Shown piece after piece: positions 1 to 7,229 of a DNA stretch of 64,000 bases. Each line of letters begins with the position of its first letter. Positions within the stretch are counted from its first letter, which is position 1. The DNA is from Pelagibacteraceae bacterium AG-426-E17 (GTDB taxonomy: Bacteria > Pseudomonadota > Alphaproteobacteria > Pelagibacterales > Pelagibacteraceae), in NCBI GenBank assembly GCA_003210095.1, contig QCNP01000001.1:1-64000 (forward strand), written 5' to 3'. The notes under the pieces were generated by a model. That model was given only the letters and a program-made list of their open reading frames with translations, was not told the DNA's origin and made no database searches. The translations under genes were made by a program, and so were the position numbers.

Positions 1-1
1 A

Positions 2-274
2 GGTAGTAATCAACACTGGAGAACAATTCAAAAAATTTTATGTACCTTTATGATATCTAAAAATATGTTGGAAAAATATTGGGATAATTTAATAAAAACT
101 TGTGAAAAAAGACATGACCCTTTTGAAAAATATATTAACGAAATTTTGTTAAATGAGATTGGTATATCACCAATAAATACACTCTCTGTTCATCTGACCA
201 ATGTAAATTCAAGTTATGGCTTATCTCCCTTTGTAGATATCAAAAAACTTTGGGATGAAAATAATACTAGTTGA
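2..274 (+). CDS. Hypothetical protein, C-terminal fragment cut by the window start
   Basis: The frame is open from base 2 without a stop, so the gene starts outside the window; the first internal ATG is at 50, but codons before it read through as protein. About 90 residues are visible, with no recognised motif, signal peptide or membrane segment. The stop TGA (272-274) overlaps the ATG of the downstream cutA-like gene (TGATG), so the two are probably translationally coupled. I do not recognise the family. Confidence 0.6.
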   Translation, partial: GSNQHWRTIQKILCTFMISKNMLEKYWDNLIKTCEKRHDPFEKYINEILLNEIGISPINTLSVHLTNVNSSYGLSPFVDIKKLWDENNTS

Positions 275-585
275 TGCAAATGTTTTTTTACATAACTTGC
301 GCTAATATTAAAGAGGCTAAAAAAATTTCATCAGTTTTAGTAAAGAAAAAATTGATAGCCTGTGCAAATATTTTTAATAATATTCAGTCTGTTTTTTCGT
401 GGAAAAATAAAGTTAACTTTTCAAAAGAAGTTATAATAATAGGAAAGACAACAAAAAAACTACAAAAAAAGATGATTTCAGAGATAAAAAAAATACACTC
501 TTATGATGTGCCTTGTATTATATTTTATAAAATATCATCAGGAAATAAAGATTTTTTAAAATGGATTAGCAATTCTACAAGATGA
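274..585 (+). CDS. cutA: CutA1-family divalent-cation tolerance protein
   Basis: A 103-residue protein with the typical small CutA1 layout: an N-terminal beta strand leading into the ITCANIKEA helix start, the LIACANIF segment, a central SVFSWKNKV strand, and a C-terminal YDVPCIIFYKI strand followed by WISNSTR. Family members are trimeric cytosolic proteins linked to copper tolerance; the real role is unclear. The start is taken as ATG 274, in the TGATG overlap with the previous gene, rather than the TTG at 271. The 3' end overlaps the peroxiredoxin gene by 4 bp (ATGA), indicating an operon. Confidence 0.85.
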   Translation: MQMFFYITCANIKEAKKISSVLVKKKLIACANIFNNIQSVFSWKNKVNFSKEVIIIGKTTKKLQKKMISEIKKIHSYDVPCIIFYKISSGNKDFLKWISNSTR

Positions 586-1034
586 ATAAAGCAAAAAATT
601 TTAAGCTATTAGGAACATCTAATAAGATAGTTGAATTAAATAAAATTAAATCAAAATTTATAGTTTTATACTTTTATCCAAAAGATGACACTCCAGGATG
701 TACACTTGAGACAAAAGATTTTAACTCGTTTTATAATAAATTTAAAAAACTTAATTGTGAAATATATGGAATTTCTAAAGATACAATAGAAAGTCATATA
801 AAATTTAAAAACAAATACAAAGTGAAATTTGAACTTTTATCTGATGAAAATAAGATTGCTATTAAAGATTTTAAAGTTTGGGGTAAAAAACAATTTATGG
901 GTAAAGAATTTATGGGTTTAATCCGAAGTACTTTTTTATTAAAAAAAAATATTGTTGTTAAAGAATGGCGAAATGTAAGAGTTAAAGGTCATGCCGAAGA
1001 AATTTATAACTTTATTAAAAATAATAAACTTTGA
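582..1034 (+). CDS. bcp: Thioredoxin-dependent peroxiredoxin, BCP/PrxQ type
   Basis: A 150-residue AhpC/TSA-family protein. The peroxidatic cysteine motif FYPKDDTPGCTLE lies near residue 45 and carries the conserved Pro-Thr-Cys-type environment of PrxQ (here DTPGCT); the later segment LLSDENKIAIKDFKVWG is also typical of BCP. It reduces hydrogen peroxide and organic peroxides using thioredoxin, in the cytosol. Its ATG overlaps the cutA stop by 4 bp. The next feature is a strong hairpin shared with the convergent amt gene. Confidence 0.92.
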   Translation: MNKAKNFKLLGTSNKIVELNKIKSKFIVLYFYPKDDTPGCTLETKDFNSFYNKFKKLNCEIYGISKDTIESHIKFKNKYKVKFELLSDENKIAIKDFKVWGKKQFMGKEFMGLIRSTFLLKKNIVVKEWRNVRVKGHAEEIYNFIKNNKL

Positions 1035-1045
1035 TATAAATAAAA

Positions 1046-1071
1046 AAGGCCTCCTATTTCTAGGAGGCCTT
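1046..1071 (-). terminator. Rho-independent terminator for the ammonium transporter gene, probably bidirectional
   Basis: A perfect 11-bp stem (1046-1056 with 1061-1071) encloses the 4-nt loop TTTC. On the minus strand the stem is followed by a T-rich tract (TTTTTTATTTAT), a good U-tail about 33 nt past the amt stop. The plus-strand side has only a weak T run after the stem, so termination of bcp from the same hairpin is less certain. Confidence 0.88.
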
Positions 1072-1103
1072 AATTAAACGTCAAACCAAAGAGGGAGAGA
1101 TGC

Positions 1104-2405
1104 TTAATCTCGTATAGCGTAACCTATTACGCCAGTTTCAACGACGTCGGTACCTTTAAGCTCTGCTTCTTTACTTAATCTAATACCAATTGTACTCTTC
1201 ATAATTGCCCAAATAATGTAAGCAACTACAAAAACAAAAACGTTTATCGATACTATTCCAAGTAACTGAGCTCCAAATGTTGCATCTGGATTTGTAATCG
1301 GCACTGCTAGTGTACCCCAAATTCCAGCAAATAAGTGTGCAGGCACTGCACCTACAACATCATCTATTTTTAATGCAAATAGTAGTTTTGTGCCGTAAAC
1401 GACGATTACACCACCAATAGCACCAATTAAAATTGCTGCAAATGGAGATGGCATTAATGGTTCTGCAGTTATAGCAACTAATCCACCAATACATCCATTT
1501 AACATTTGAATTACATCTGTTTTACCAAAATGTAGTCTTGTTAAAGTTGCAGCAGCCATAACACCACCAGCGCCTGCTAAGAACGTGTTCATGAAGATTT
1601 TTGCTACAGCGATTGCATCTGCACCTGTTCCTATTGCAAGTTGCGAACCACCGTTAAATCCAAACCAACCTAGCCATAAAATAAATACACCAATTGTAAT
1701 TAATGGAATCGAAGAAGCTGCAAATGGTTTCATTGGAGCTGGCTCACCTTTTTTAGTGAATCTTCCAAGTCTTGGACCAAGTAGAAACGCACCAGCTAAA
1801 GCAGCTGCACCACCAGTTGAGTGAACAAGAGTTGACCCTGCAAAATCTTGGAAATTTGCAGCAGCTAACCAACCACCACCCCATTTCCAACCCATTACGA
1901 TTGGATAAATAATTCCTGATAAAATTGCAGCAAATAACAAAAATGGCCACAATTTAATTCTTTCAGCTAATGTACCAGAAACAATAGATACTGTTGTTGC
2001 ACAGAATACCATCTGGAAATACCAGTCTGATGCATCTGAATAACCTGTCTCTATTTTACTCGCATCAGACCACGGCAAAAATTTTCCTATATATCCACCC
2101 TCAGGAATACCATATGCAAGATTATAACCAACAAGCCAGAACATCATTCCGGCTATCGAAAATAATCCGATGTTTTTTGCACAAATTACTGATACGCTTT
2201 TTGAAGTTACACTTCCTGCCTCTAGCATAGCAAAACCTGCAGCCATAAACATGACTAAGAATCCACAAACTAAAAAGAGAAAAGTGTTAAATACAAATCC
2301 GACTTCAGCGGATACTGTAGTTTCAGCATAACCAACACTGGTCATATTTAGTAAGAAAATTGAGCTTACCGCTGGAACCAACAATTTATTTAAAAGTTTT
2401 TTCAT
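1104..2405 (-). CDS. amtB: Ammonium transporter, Amt family
   Basis: A 433-residue inner-membrane channel for ammonium/ammonia. An N-terminal signal sequence ends around VGYAE, and about eleven hydrophobic segments follow. The Amt signature DFAGSTLVHSTGG carries the first pore histidine, and PAHLFAGIWGTLAV carries the second, so the twin-His pore looks intact. A GGGAG-like ribosome site (CAGGGAGAAATA) precedes ATG 2403-2405. No glnK/PII gene lies next to it, unlike in many bacteria. A 17-bp palindrome lies about 75-90 bp upstream (see separate entry). Confidence 0.96.
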   Translation of the reverse strand: MKKLLNKLLVPAVSSIFLLNMTSVGYAETTVSAEVGFVFNTFLFLVCGFLVMFMAAGFAMLEAGSVTSKSVSVICAKNIGLFSIAGMMFWLVGYNLAYGIPEGGYIGKFLPWSDASKIETGYSDASDWYFQMVFCATTVSIVSGTLAERIKLWPFLLFAAILSGIIYPIVMGWKWGGGWLAAANFQDFAGSTLVHSTGGAAALAGAFLLGPRLGRFTKKGEPAPMKPFAASSIPLITIGVFILWLGWFGFNGGSQLAIGTGADAIAVAKIFMNTFLAGAGGVMAAATLTRLHFGKTDVIQMLNGCIGGLVAITAEPLMPSPFAAILIGAIGGVIVVYGTKLLFALKIDDVVGAVPAHLFAGIWGTLAVPITNPDATFGAQLLGIVSINVFVFVVAYIIWAIMKSTIGIRLSKEAELKGTDVVETGVIGYAIRD

Positions 2406-2480
2406 TATTTCTCCCTGTTAAAAAAAGGAGTTTATAAATTTTTATAAAATCAATAACTATTGCTAAGACTATTTAATAGG

Positions 2481-2497
2481 TATGCATTAAATGCATA
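2481..2497. promoter_or_regulatory. Perfect palindrome upstream of amtB, possible operator
   Basis: TATGCATT and AATGCATA form an 8-bp perfect inverted repeat around one central base. It sits between the HU terminator hairpin and the amtB start, about 76-92 bp upstream of the amtB ATG. It contains two TGCA half-sites, but their spacing differs from the classical NtrC site (TGCAC-N7-GTGCA). A regulator site for nitrogen control is inference only; an AT-rich chance palindrome is possible. Confidence 0.3.
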
Positions 2498-2502
2498 TAG
2501 AA

Positions 2503-2537
2503 ACAGCCTTTATTAACTCTCAATTAATAAAGGCTGT
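2503..2537 (-). terminator. Hairpin terminator after the HU gene
   Basis: A perfect 14-bp stem (2503-2516 with 2524-2537) with a 7-nt loop starts 14 bp after the HU stop codon. The following minus-strand tail is TTTCTATATG, only a weak U tract, but the stem length and position fit a terminator that isolates HU from amtB. Confidence 0.7.
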
Positions 2538-2550
2538 CTAGAGGAAATAT

Positions 2551-2826
2551 CTATTTATTGAATATTTCTTTAAGTGCTTTTGCAGGTAAAAATTTTACCT
2601 TTTGAGAAGCCGCGATTTGGATCTGTTCTCCTGTTCTTGGATTTCGGCCAATTCTAGCTTTTCTCTTAGCAACTTTATAAGTACCAAAACCAGCTATTTT
2701 CACTGAATCGTCATTTTTCAGTGCGTCTAAAATAGTGTTTGTTATGGTATCAAATGTACGCTCTGCATCAGCTTTGCTTTGATTTAAAGAACCAGCTAAT
2801 TTAGCGACTAATTGTTTTTTGTTCAT
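2551..2826 (-). CDS. hupB: DNA-binding protein HU
   Basis: A 91-residue histone-like protein. The N-terminus MNKKQLVAKLAG leads into the two dimerisation helices, then the HU/IHF signature GFGTYKVAKRKARIGRNP with the DNA-embracing beta arm, including the intercalating-proline region RNPRTGEQI. It lies in the usual size range (90-92 residues) and acts as a nucleoid-compacting dimer. It is monocistronic: it has its own terminator and an upstream gap of 147 bp from rseP. Confidence 0.95.
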   Translation of the reverse strand: MNKKQLVAKLAGSLNQSKADAERTFDTITNTILDALKNDDSVKIAGFGTYKVAKRKARIGRNPRTGEQIQIAASQKVKFLPAKALKEIFNK

Positions 2827-2907
2827 TTTAGCTCCGGTATTAGGTTATTTCCATACTTAACAAAATCCTTTATAAATCAAGCTTTTTTTTAGTGTTTAAT
2901 TTGGTTC

Positions 2908-2929
2908 TTAACACAAGATATAGTGTTAA
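2908..2929. repeat. Inverted repeat between rseP and hupB
   Basis: TTAACAC (2908-2914) and GTGTTAA (2923-2929) form a 7-bp stem with an 8-nt spacer, about 80 bp upstream of the hupB ATG and 45 bp past the rseP stop. On the minus strand there is no U tract after it, so an operator or mRNA-end hairpin is as likely as a terminator. The rest of the 2827-2973 gap shows nothing I can assign with confidence. Confidence 0.3.
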
Positions 2930-2973
2930 AAAAATGTTGATTTTATTGATTTTTTTAAAGTTTTAAAAACCCT

Positions 2974-4083
2974 TTAAAATAGGCCTAAATCCTTGAGATC
3001 GTTAAATGTTGCAAAAAACATGAGAGATAAAAGCAAAAACATTCCGATTCGAAAAAAACCTTCTTGAGTTTTTTGGGTTAATGGTCTTCCAAGAATTTTT
3101 TCTATTCCATAAAACATTAAGTGACCACCATCTAGAAGAGGTATCGGAAAAAGGTTAATTAAACCTAAACTTATTGATATGTAAGCCATCATACTTAAAA
3201 ATGGCACAATTCCAAACTCTGCAACTTGTCCTGAAATTTTTGCAATTCTTATTGGTCCACCAAGCTGTGAGCTGTCACCTTTTCCGGTAATTATGGTCCC
3301 TAAATATTTAAGTGTTGAAGTTGTCACAAAATATACCTCAGTCACTGAATAATATAGGGCTTTAACAGGTCCAAGTTTTTGGTGATTGACGGTATCTTTA
3401 TAAGGTGAAAGTTGAATACCAACCATCCTTTTTTTAATTTTATTTCCTAAGTTGTCCTCGGTCTCTACAAAATTTGGTTTTACCTTTACATTTACTTCTT
3501 GGTCATACCGTGAAACTTTAAAATCAATAAATTCAGATGTCGATAATGTAATAAATTTAGATACATCTAAAATACTCTTAACTTTATTGTCATCGATGGA
3601 CAATATTATGTCGTTCTTTTTTAATCCAGCTACCTGAGCGGGGCTATTTTTGGTCACCTCACTAATCATTGCTGGAGTAAAATCTTTTCCAACAAAGATA
3701 TTAATCATTAAAAATATTAATATAGCTAATATAAAATTAGCTAGCGGTCCTCCAAAAACAATCAGCGACCTTTGATATAATGGTTTTAATGTAAAAAGTT
3801 TTTCTCTATCTTTTTCATTATATTTTTTTATAATTTCATCACGATCTGCCTGAGAAAATACATTTCTATCACCAAAAAATTTGACATAACCACCTAAAGG
3901 GACCCAGCATACTTTCCAACGTGTTCCTGATTTATCATTCCAACCAAACAATTCTTTTCCAAAGCCTATAGAAAAATCTGTTACACCAACACCATATTTT
4001 CGAGCAAAATAATAATGTCCATACTCATGGACGAATACTACAACTATTATTAATATTATAAATGGAACAATAAATTCAAACAT
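2974..4083 (-). CDS. rseP: Site-2 intramembrane metalloprotease RseP/MmpA
   Basis: A 369-residue M50 protease. The zinc motif HEYGH lies at residues 19-23 in the first membrane segment; a second motif LLDGGHLMFY near the C-terminus supplies the Asp ligand. One PDZ domain lies in between (about residues 120-200, containing SPAQVAGLKKNDIILSI). It cleaves membrane-anchored substrates such as anti-sigma factors (RseP) or polarity factors (MmpA in Caulobacter). It is not beside bamA or dxr here; it is flanked by hupB and the ThiV-like transporter, 18 bp downstream of the latter, so cotranscription with that gene is possible. Confidence 0.93.
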   Translation of the reverse strand: MFEFIVPFIILIIVVVFVHEYGHYYFARKYGVGVTDFSIGFGKELFGWNDKSGTRWKVCWVPLGGYVKFFGDRNVFSQADRDEIIKKYNEKDREKLFTLKPLYQRSLIVFGGPLANFILAILIFLMINIFVGKDFTPAMISEVTKNSPAQVAGLKKNDIILSIDDNKVKSILDVSKFITLSTSEFIDFKVSRYDQEVNVKVKPNFVETEDNLGNKIKKRMVGIQLSPYKDTVNHQKLGPVKALYYSVTEVYFVTTSTLKYLGTIITGKGDSSQLGGPIRIAKISGQVAEFGIVPFLSMMAYISISLGLINLFPIPLLDGGHLMFYGIEKILGRPLTQKTQEGFFRIGMFLLLSLMFFATFNDLKDLGLF

Positions 4084-4101
4084 TAATCTATAATAATGTA
4101 T

Positions 4102-5532
4102 TTACTTTACTTTCCAAGTTAAAACTGGAAGTAAAGTTGCCACTAAAAATGAAAGAAATAAGAGTGATTGTATAACAAATTCAGGAAAATAGCTTATAGG
4201 TATGATAATACCTATTAATATACTTTTTGAAAAATCAGGTGTTGGAAATAATAATAGACCTCCTATCAGACCGACAATTATAGAGATATATGCTGTTTTT
4301 TCACTAAAGGATTTTGAATAAAAACTATAGAATACACTTAAAACTGCTGCACAACATAAAAGATCAGCAAGTAAAAATAAATATAAAATACTTAACCCCT
4401 TAGATGCAACAAAGAAAGCAATAACGGAAAGTGCTATAATTATCTGTTTAGAAATTTTTAAATAGTTATGATTATGTCTAAAGAATTTTTTTCCATCTAC
4501 AATAACCAAACTAGAGATAGCGTTTATTAATGTATCGATACTACTCATAGTAAGAGAAATTGCTAAAAAAATAATTATTATAGACAATGTTAAAACTTCC
4601 TCCTCAAGTAGAATAGAAAAAAATGCTAAATCAGGTATCACATTTAAATTTTTTGAGACGGAAACTAATCCTGTAAATCCCATCAAAAAAACAATGGGTA
4701 TAACTATTAAAAAAGCAAATAATAAACTTTTTTTTAAAACATTATTATCTTTTGCAGCATAAACTCTTTGCCAATTACCTTGATGAAAAAGATTAGTGGC
4801 AGCAACTGCAACGAAGAAAGTCAATCCTGAAGTAAAATTTGGAAGATAGTCTTTACTTATTAAATTAGGTTTATTTTTATTTATAAATTCAAAACTAAAT
4901 TCGTTTGTATTAAAAGAAAATAAAAATGAAAAAGATATTAGTAAAAATATTATAAAGACAATAAATTGAATATTGTCTGTAATAATCGAAGCTCTTAAAC
5001 CCCCATATAAAGTATAAAAAAGAGAGCTAGTTATAACTATTAAAGCTGTTATCCATAATTCAACTCCTGAAATATAGTTCATCAAAATAGATACTGCAGT
5101 TACTTCAGCTATTAAAAATATCGTCATGTAAAAGATAGATAGAATTAAAATTAACTTAAAAATATGGTTTCCAAACCTTAATCTAACAACTTCAATTAAT
5201 GATTTTGCATTTGGATAGGAGTTTCTAAAAATTTTTCCAATAAAAATTATTGCAAATAAAGGAAATGCAGTTCCGAGAGAATATCCGATAACCGCACCTA
5301 TTCCACCCCATGTTGCAGCTGAAGCGGGACCAAATAAAATCCAGGTTCCCAAAGCGGAGGCAACTAAGCTAGATGTAAGTGAGAAGGTTCCAACAGATCT
5401 GTTTGCAACCAGGTAATTATTTAAGCCTTTATATTTTTTTGAGTAAAAAATACCAATTAGAATAAAAGAAATGCTAATTAGCAAAATGAGTGTTAGCGAT
5501 AATAATGGATTTAAAATAATTTGTTGGTTCAT
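4102..5532 (-). CDS. thiV: Sodium:solute symporter, ThiV-like putative thiamine-precursor (HMP) transporter
   Basis: A 476-residue SSS-family protein with about 12-13 hydrophobic segments; it keeps SSS features such as the N-terminal region SLVASALGTWILFGPA and TLYGGLRASIITDNIQ. A TPP riboswitch immediately precedes the start codon, so it is controlled by thiamine pyrophosphate. Established knowledge: in SAR11 a riboswitch-linked SSS transporter (ThiV) was proposed to import 4-amino-5-hydroxymethyl-2-methylpyrimidine, a required precursor. The substrate here is inferred from that context only. The start ATG 5530-5532 is fixed by the AAAGGGA ribosome site 2-3 nt away. Confidence 0.85.
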   Translation of the reverse strand: MNQQIILNPLLSLTLILLISISFILIGIFYSKKYKGLNNYLVANRSVGTFSLTSSLVASALGTWILFGPASAATWGGIGAVIGYSLGTAFPLFAIIFIGKIFRNSYPNAKSLIEVVRLRFGNHIFKLILILSIFYMTIFLIAEVTAVSILMNYISGVELWITALIVITSSLFYTLYGGLRASIITDNIQFIVFIIFLLISFSFLFSFNTNEFSFEFINKNKPNLISKDYLPNFTSGLTFFVAVAATNLFHQGNWQRVYAAKDNNVLKKSLLFAFLIVIPIVFLMGFTGLVSVSKNLNVIPDLAFFSILLEEEVLTLSIIIIFLAISLTMSSIDTLINAISSLVIVDGKKFFRHNHNYLKISKQIIIALSVIAFFVASKGLSILYLFLLADLLCCAAVLSVFYSFYSKSFSEKTAYISIIVGLIGGLLLFPTPDFSKSILIGIIIPISYFPEFVIQSLLFLSFLVATLLPVLTWKVK

Positions 5533-5594
5533 TATCCCTTTCTGAATTACCGGACAGGTTCAATGGGTATTTCTCAGCCTTTAGGCACCCCATA
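5533..5594 (-). promoter_or_regulatory. TPP riboswitch (THI element) overlapping the ribosome binding site
   Basis: Read on the minus strand, the segment contains the conserved TPP aptamer elements in order: GGGGTGCC, GGCTGAGA, ATACCC, GAACCTG, then a variable P4/P5 arm and AAAGGGAT. P2 pairs GGGGT with ATACCC, and the GGCTGAGA pyrimidine-sensing loop is intact. The 3' end of the aptamer, AAAGGGAT, is also the Shine-Dalgarno sequence, and ATG follows 2-3 nt later. There is no room for a separate expression platform. Ligand binding most likely hides the ribosome site directly (inference). Confidence 0.93.
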
Positions 5595-5636
5595 AAATAA
5601 ATTTATATAAATTTGTTTTGGATGTAAATAACTAAT

Positions 5637-6914
5637 TTAAAATTGATCTTTTTCAGTAGAACCTTCCATCGCAGTCGTAGAACTTTTTCCTCCGCTTATA
5701 GTGTTGGAAACAGCATCAAAATACGATGTTCCTACTTCTCTCTGGTGTTTTACACTTGTGTAACCATCCTTCTCTCTTGCAAATTCTTGTTGTTGTATTC
5801 TTGAATACGCAGTCATACCTTCCTTTTTATACTTTTCTGCTAATTCAAAAATTGCAATATTTTGTGTGTGAAACCCTGCAAGTGTTATGAATTGGAATTT
5901 ATATCCCATAGCGCTAATTTTTTGTTGAAATGTTGCAATTTCAGAGTCTGACAGATGTTTTTTCCAATTAAAAGATGGTGAACAGTTGTAAGCTAACAAT
6001 TTACCTGGAAATTTATCATGTATTGCATCAGCAAATTTTTTAGCTTCTTCTAAATTTGGAGTTGCTGTCTCGCACCAAATTAAGTCAGAGTAAGGTGCGT
6101 AAGCAAGTCCCCTTGATATTGCTTGATCAATTCCATGTTTTACATAATAAAAACCTTCTGGTGACCTTTTTCCAGTTAAAAATGGTTTATCATTTTCATC
6201 ATGATCATTTGTAATTAATTTTGCCGCATTTGCATCTGTTCTTGCTAAAATTATTAAAGGAACATCAGCAATATCAGCAGCTAGTCTAGCTGCTTTTAAA
6301 TTTTTTATCATTGTACTTGTTGGGACCAATACTTTTCCACCCATGTGTCCACATTTTTTCTCACTTGCTAGTTGGTCCTCAAAATGAACTCCAGCAGCTC
6401 CAGCTTTTATAAATTTTTTAGCTAACTCAAAAACATTCAGTGGCCCACCAAATCCAGCTTCACCATCAGCAATTATTGGCAACATATAATCAACTCTGCC
6501 TTTAGATTGCATTTGACCATCTTTAATTTCCATGTGCTGAATTTGATCAGCTCTCATCAAAGCATTATTCATTGACTCTACAAGTTTTGGGGCACTGTCA
6601 TATGGATATAATGATTGATCTGGATACATTTCACCTGCACTATTTGCATCAGCTGCTACCTGCCATCCACTTAGGTAAATTGCCTTAAGACCCGCTTTTG
6701 CATGCTGAACCGCATGGTTTCCAGATAATGAACCTAATGTATTAACATAAGGTTCAGAGTTTAATAGTCTCCATAATTTTTGAGATTGATGTTTGCACAT
6801 CGAATACTCTATTTTTATAGATCCTCTTAATCTTTCAACATCCTCGGGGGTATAATCTCTTTTTACTCCTGCAAATCTTTTTAGGTCGTATGATATCTTA
6901 GATTCGGAGCTCAT
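5637..6914 (-). CDS. aceA: Isocitrate lyase
   Basis: A 425-residue enzyme cleaving isocitrate to glyoxylate and succinate, the first step of the glyoxylate shunt. The catalytic KKCGH motif lies at residues 186-190; ADGEAGFGG (about 150-157) and the later [14 protein letters not shown] and [12 protein letters not shown] segments are family hallmarks. Length matches bacterial AceA. Malate synthase is not in the window. Upstream, with a gap of 38 bp, is a 54-residue ORF on the same strand, and then operators shared with the divergent ScfR/RamB-type regulator, which is the probable controller. Confidence 0.97.
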   Translation of the reverse strand: MSSESKISYDLKRFAGVKRDYTPEDVERLRGSIKIEYSMCKHQSQKLWRLLNSEPYVNTLGSLSGNHAVQHAKAGLKAIYLSGWQVAADANSAGEMYPDQSLYPYDSAPKLVESMNNALMRADQIQHMEIKDGQMQSKGRVDYMLPIIADGEAGFGGPLNVFELAKKFIKAGAAGVHFEDQLASEKKCGHMGGKVLVPTSTMIKNLKAARLAADIADVPLIILARTDANAAKLITNDHDENDKPFLTGKRSPEGFYYVKHGIDQAISRGLAYAPYSDLIWCETATPNLEEAKKFADAIHDKFPGKLLAYNCSPSFNWKKHLSDSEIATFQQKISAMGYKFQFITLAGFHTQNIAIFELAEKYKKEGMTAYSRIQQQEFAREKDGYTSVKHQREVGTSYFDAVSNTISGGKSSTTAMEGSTEKDQF

Positions 6915-6952
6915 TTTTTCCTTAAAAATAATTAATAATTAAGACTTTAAAA

Positions 6953-7117
6953 TTAGTTACTATTATACTCGTTAGTAAACTCATTCATTCCACTTGAACC
7001 CCAATCGCAATGATCATCTCTTAAATAAATGCCAGAGTTGTCAGAGTGAGCTTGATTCTCGTGGTCTGAATTAAAAGCCTTATTTACTTGATTTTTTAAT
7101 TTGTTTTTGTTGTTCAT
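6953..7117 (-). CDS. 54-residue hypothetical protein upstream of aceA
   Basis: ATG (7115-7117) to TAA (6953-6955) encodes 54 residues: an N-terminal basic, Asn/Lys-rich part, then SDHENQAHSDNSGI, then a more complex C-terminal part with DDHCDWGSSGMNEF. It fills most of the 315-bp gap between aceA and the regulator, and runs in the same direction as aceA, 38 bp ahead of it. There is no clear Shine-Dalgarno site. The start lies just inside operator copy 1. I do not recognise the family; it may be a real microprotein cotranscribed with aceA. Confidence 0.55.
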   Translation of the reverse strand: MNNKNKLKNQVNKAFNSDHENQAHSDNSGIYLRDDHCDWGSSGMNEFTNEYNSN

Positions 7118-7125
7118 GTAAACTT

Positions 7126-7147
7126 TATAATTTACAAAGTTTACAAA
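7126..7147. promoter_or_regulatory. ScfR/RamB-type operator, copy 1
   Basis: This is the first of two identical 22-bp copies (TATAATTTACAAAGTTTACAAA; second at 7199-7220). The reverse complement reads AAACTTTGTAAA, one base different from the RamB consensus AAACTTTGCAAA that I recall from Corynebacterium. It is flanked by a partial inverted copy (GTAAACTT at 7118-7125). It overlaps the predicted -35 of the regulator gene and lies 9 bp upstream of the 54-residue ORF start. Confidence 0.75.
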
Positions 7148-7168
7148 ATCCAGTATTAAGTTTATTAT
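7140..7168 (+). promoter_or_regulatory. Predicted sigma-70 promoter of the ScfR-type regulator
   Basis: TTTACA (7140-7145), a 17-bp spacer and TATTAT (7163-7168) form a good -35/-10 pair on the plus strand. Transcription would begin near 7175, leaving a leader of about 55 nt that contains operator copy 2. The -35 overlaps operator copy 1, which suggests autorepression. On the opposite strand TATAAT (complement of 7164-7169) could serve as the -10 for the aceA side. Confidence 0.5.
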
Positions 7169-7190
7169 ACTTGTAAAATAAAGAAATTTA

Positions 7191-7220
7191 TTGTAAATTA
7201 TAATTTACAAAGTTTACAAA
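7191..7220. promoter_or_regulatory. ScfR/RamB-type operator, copy 2, within a 20-bp perfect palindrome
   Basis: TTGTAAATTA / TAATTTACAA (7191-7210) is a perfect palindrome. It runs into the second 22-bp copy (7199-7220) of the operator found at 7126-7147, 73 bp away. It ends 9 bp before the regulator's ATG and would lie in its 5' untranslated leader. Exact duplication of 22 bases in such a short gap strongly suggests protein binding sites. Confidence 0.78.
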
Positions 7221-7229
7221 TAGAAAATT

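Noticed and set aside
1585-1824. Plus-strand ORF across the ammonium transporter gene
   Set aside because: Antisense shadow of a strongly supported conserved gene; no domain or start signal.
2481-2497. Canonical NtrC binding site
   Set aside because: TGCA half-sites are 5 bp apart and lack the C/G flanks of the consensus.
6915-7229. Glycine riboswitch or other known SAR11 riboswitch near aceA
   Set aside because: Glycine riboswitches are known ahead of malate synthase in SAR11, but the region here holds only the palindromic operators and the 54-residue ORF; no aptamer pattern seen.
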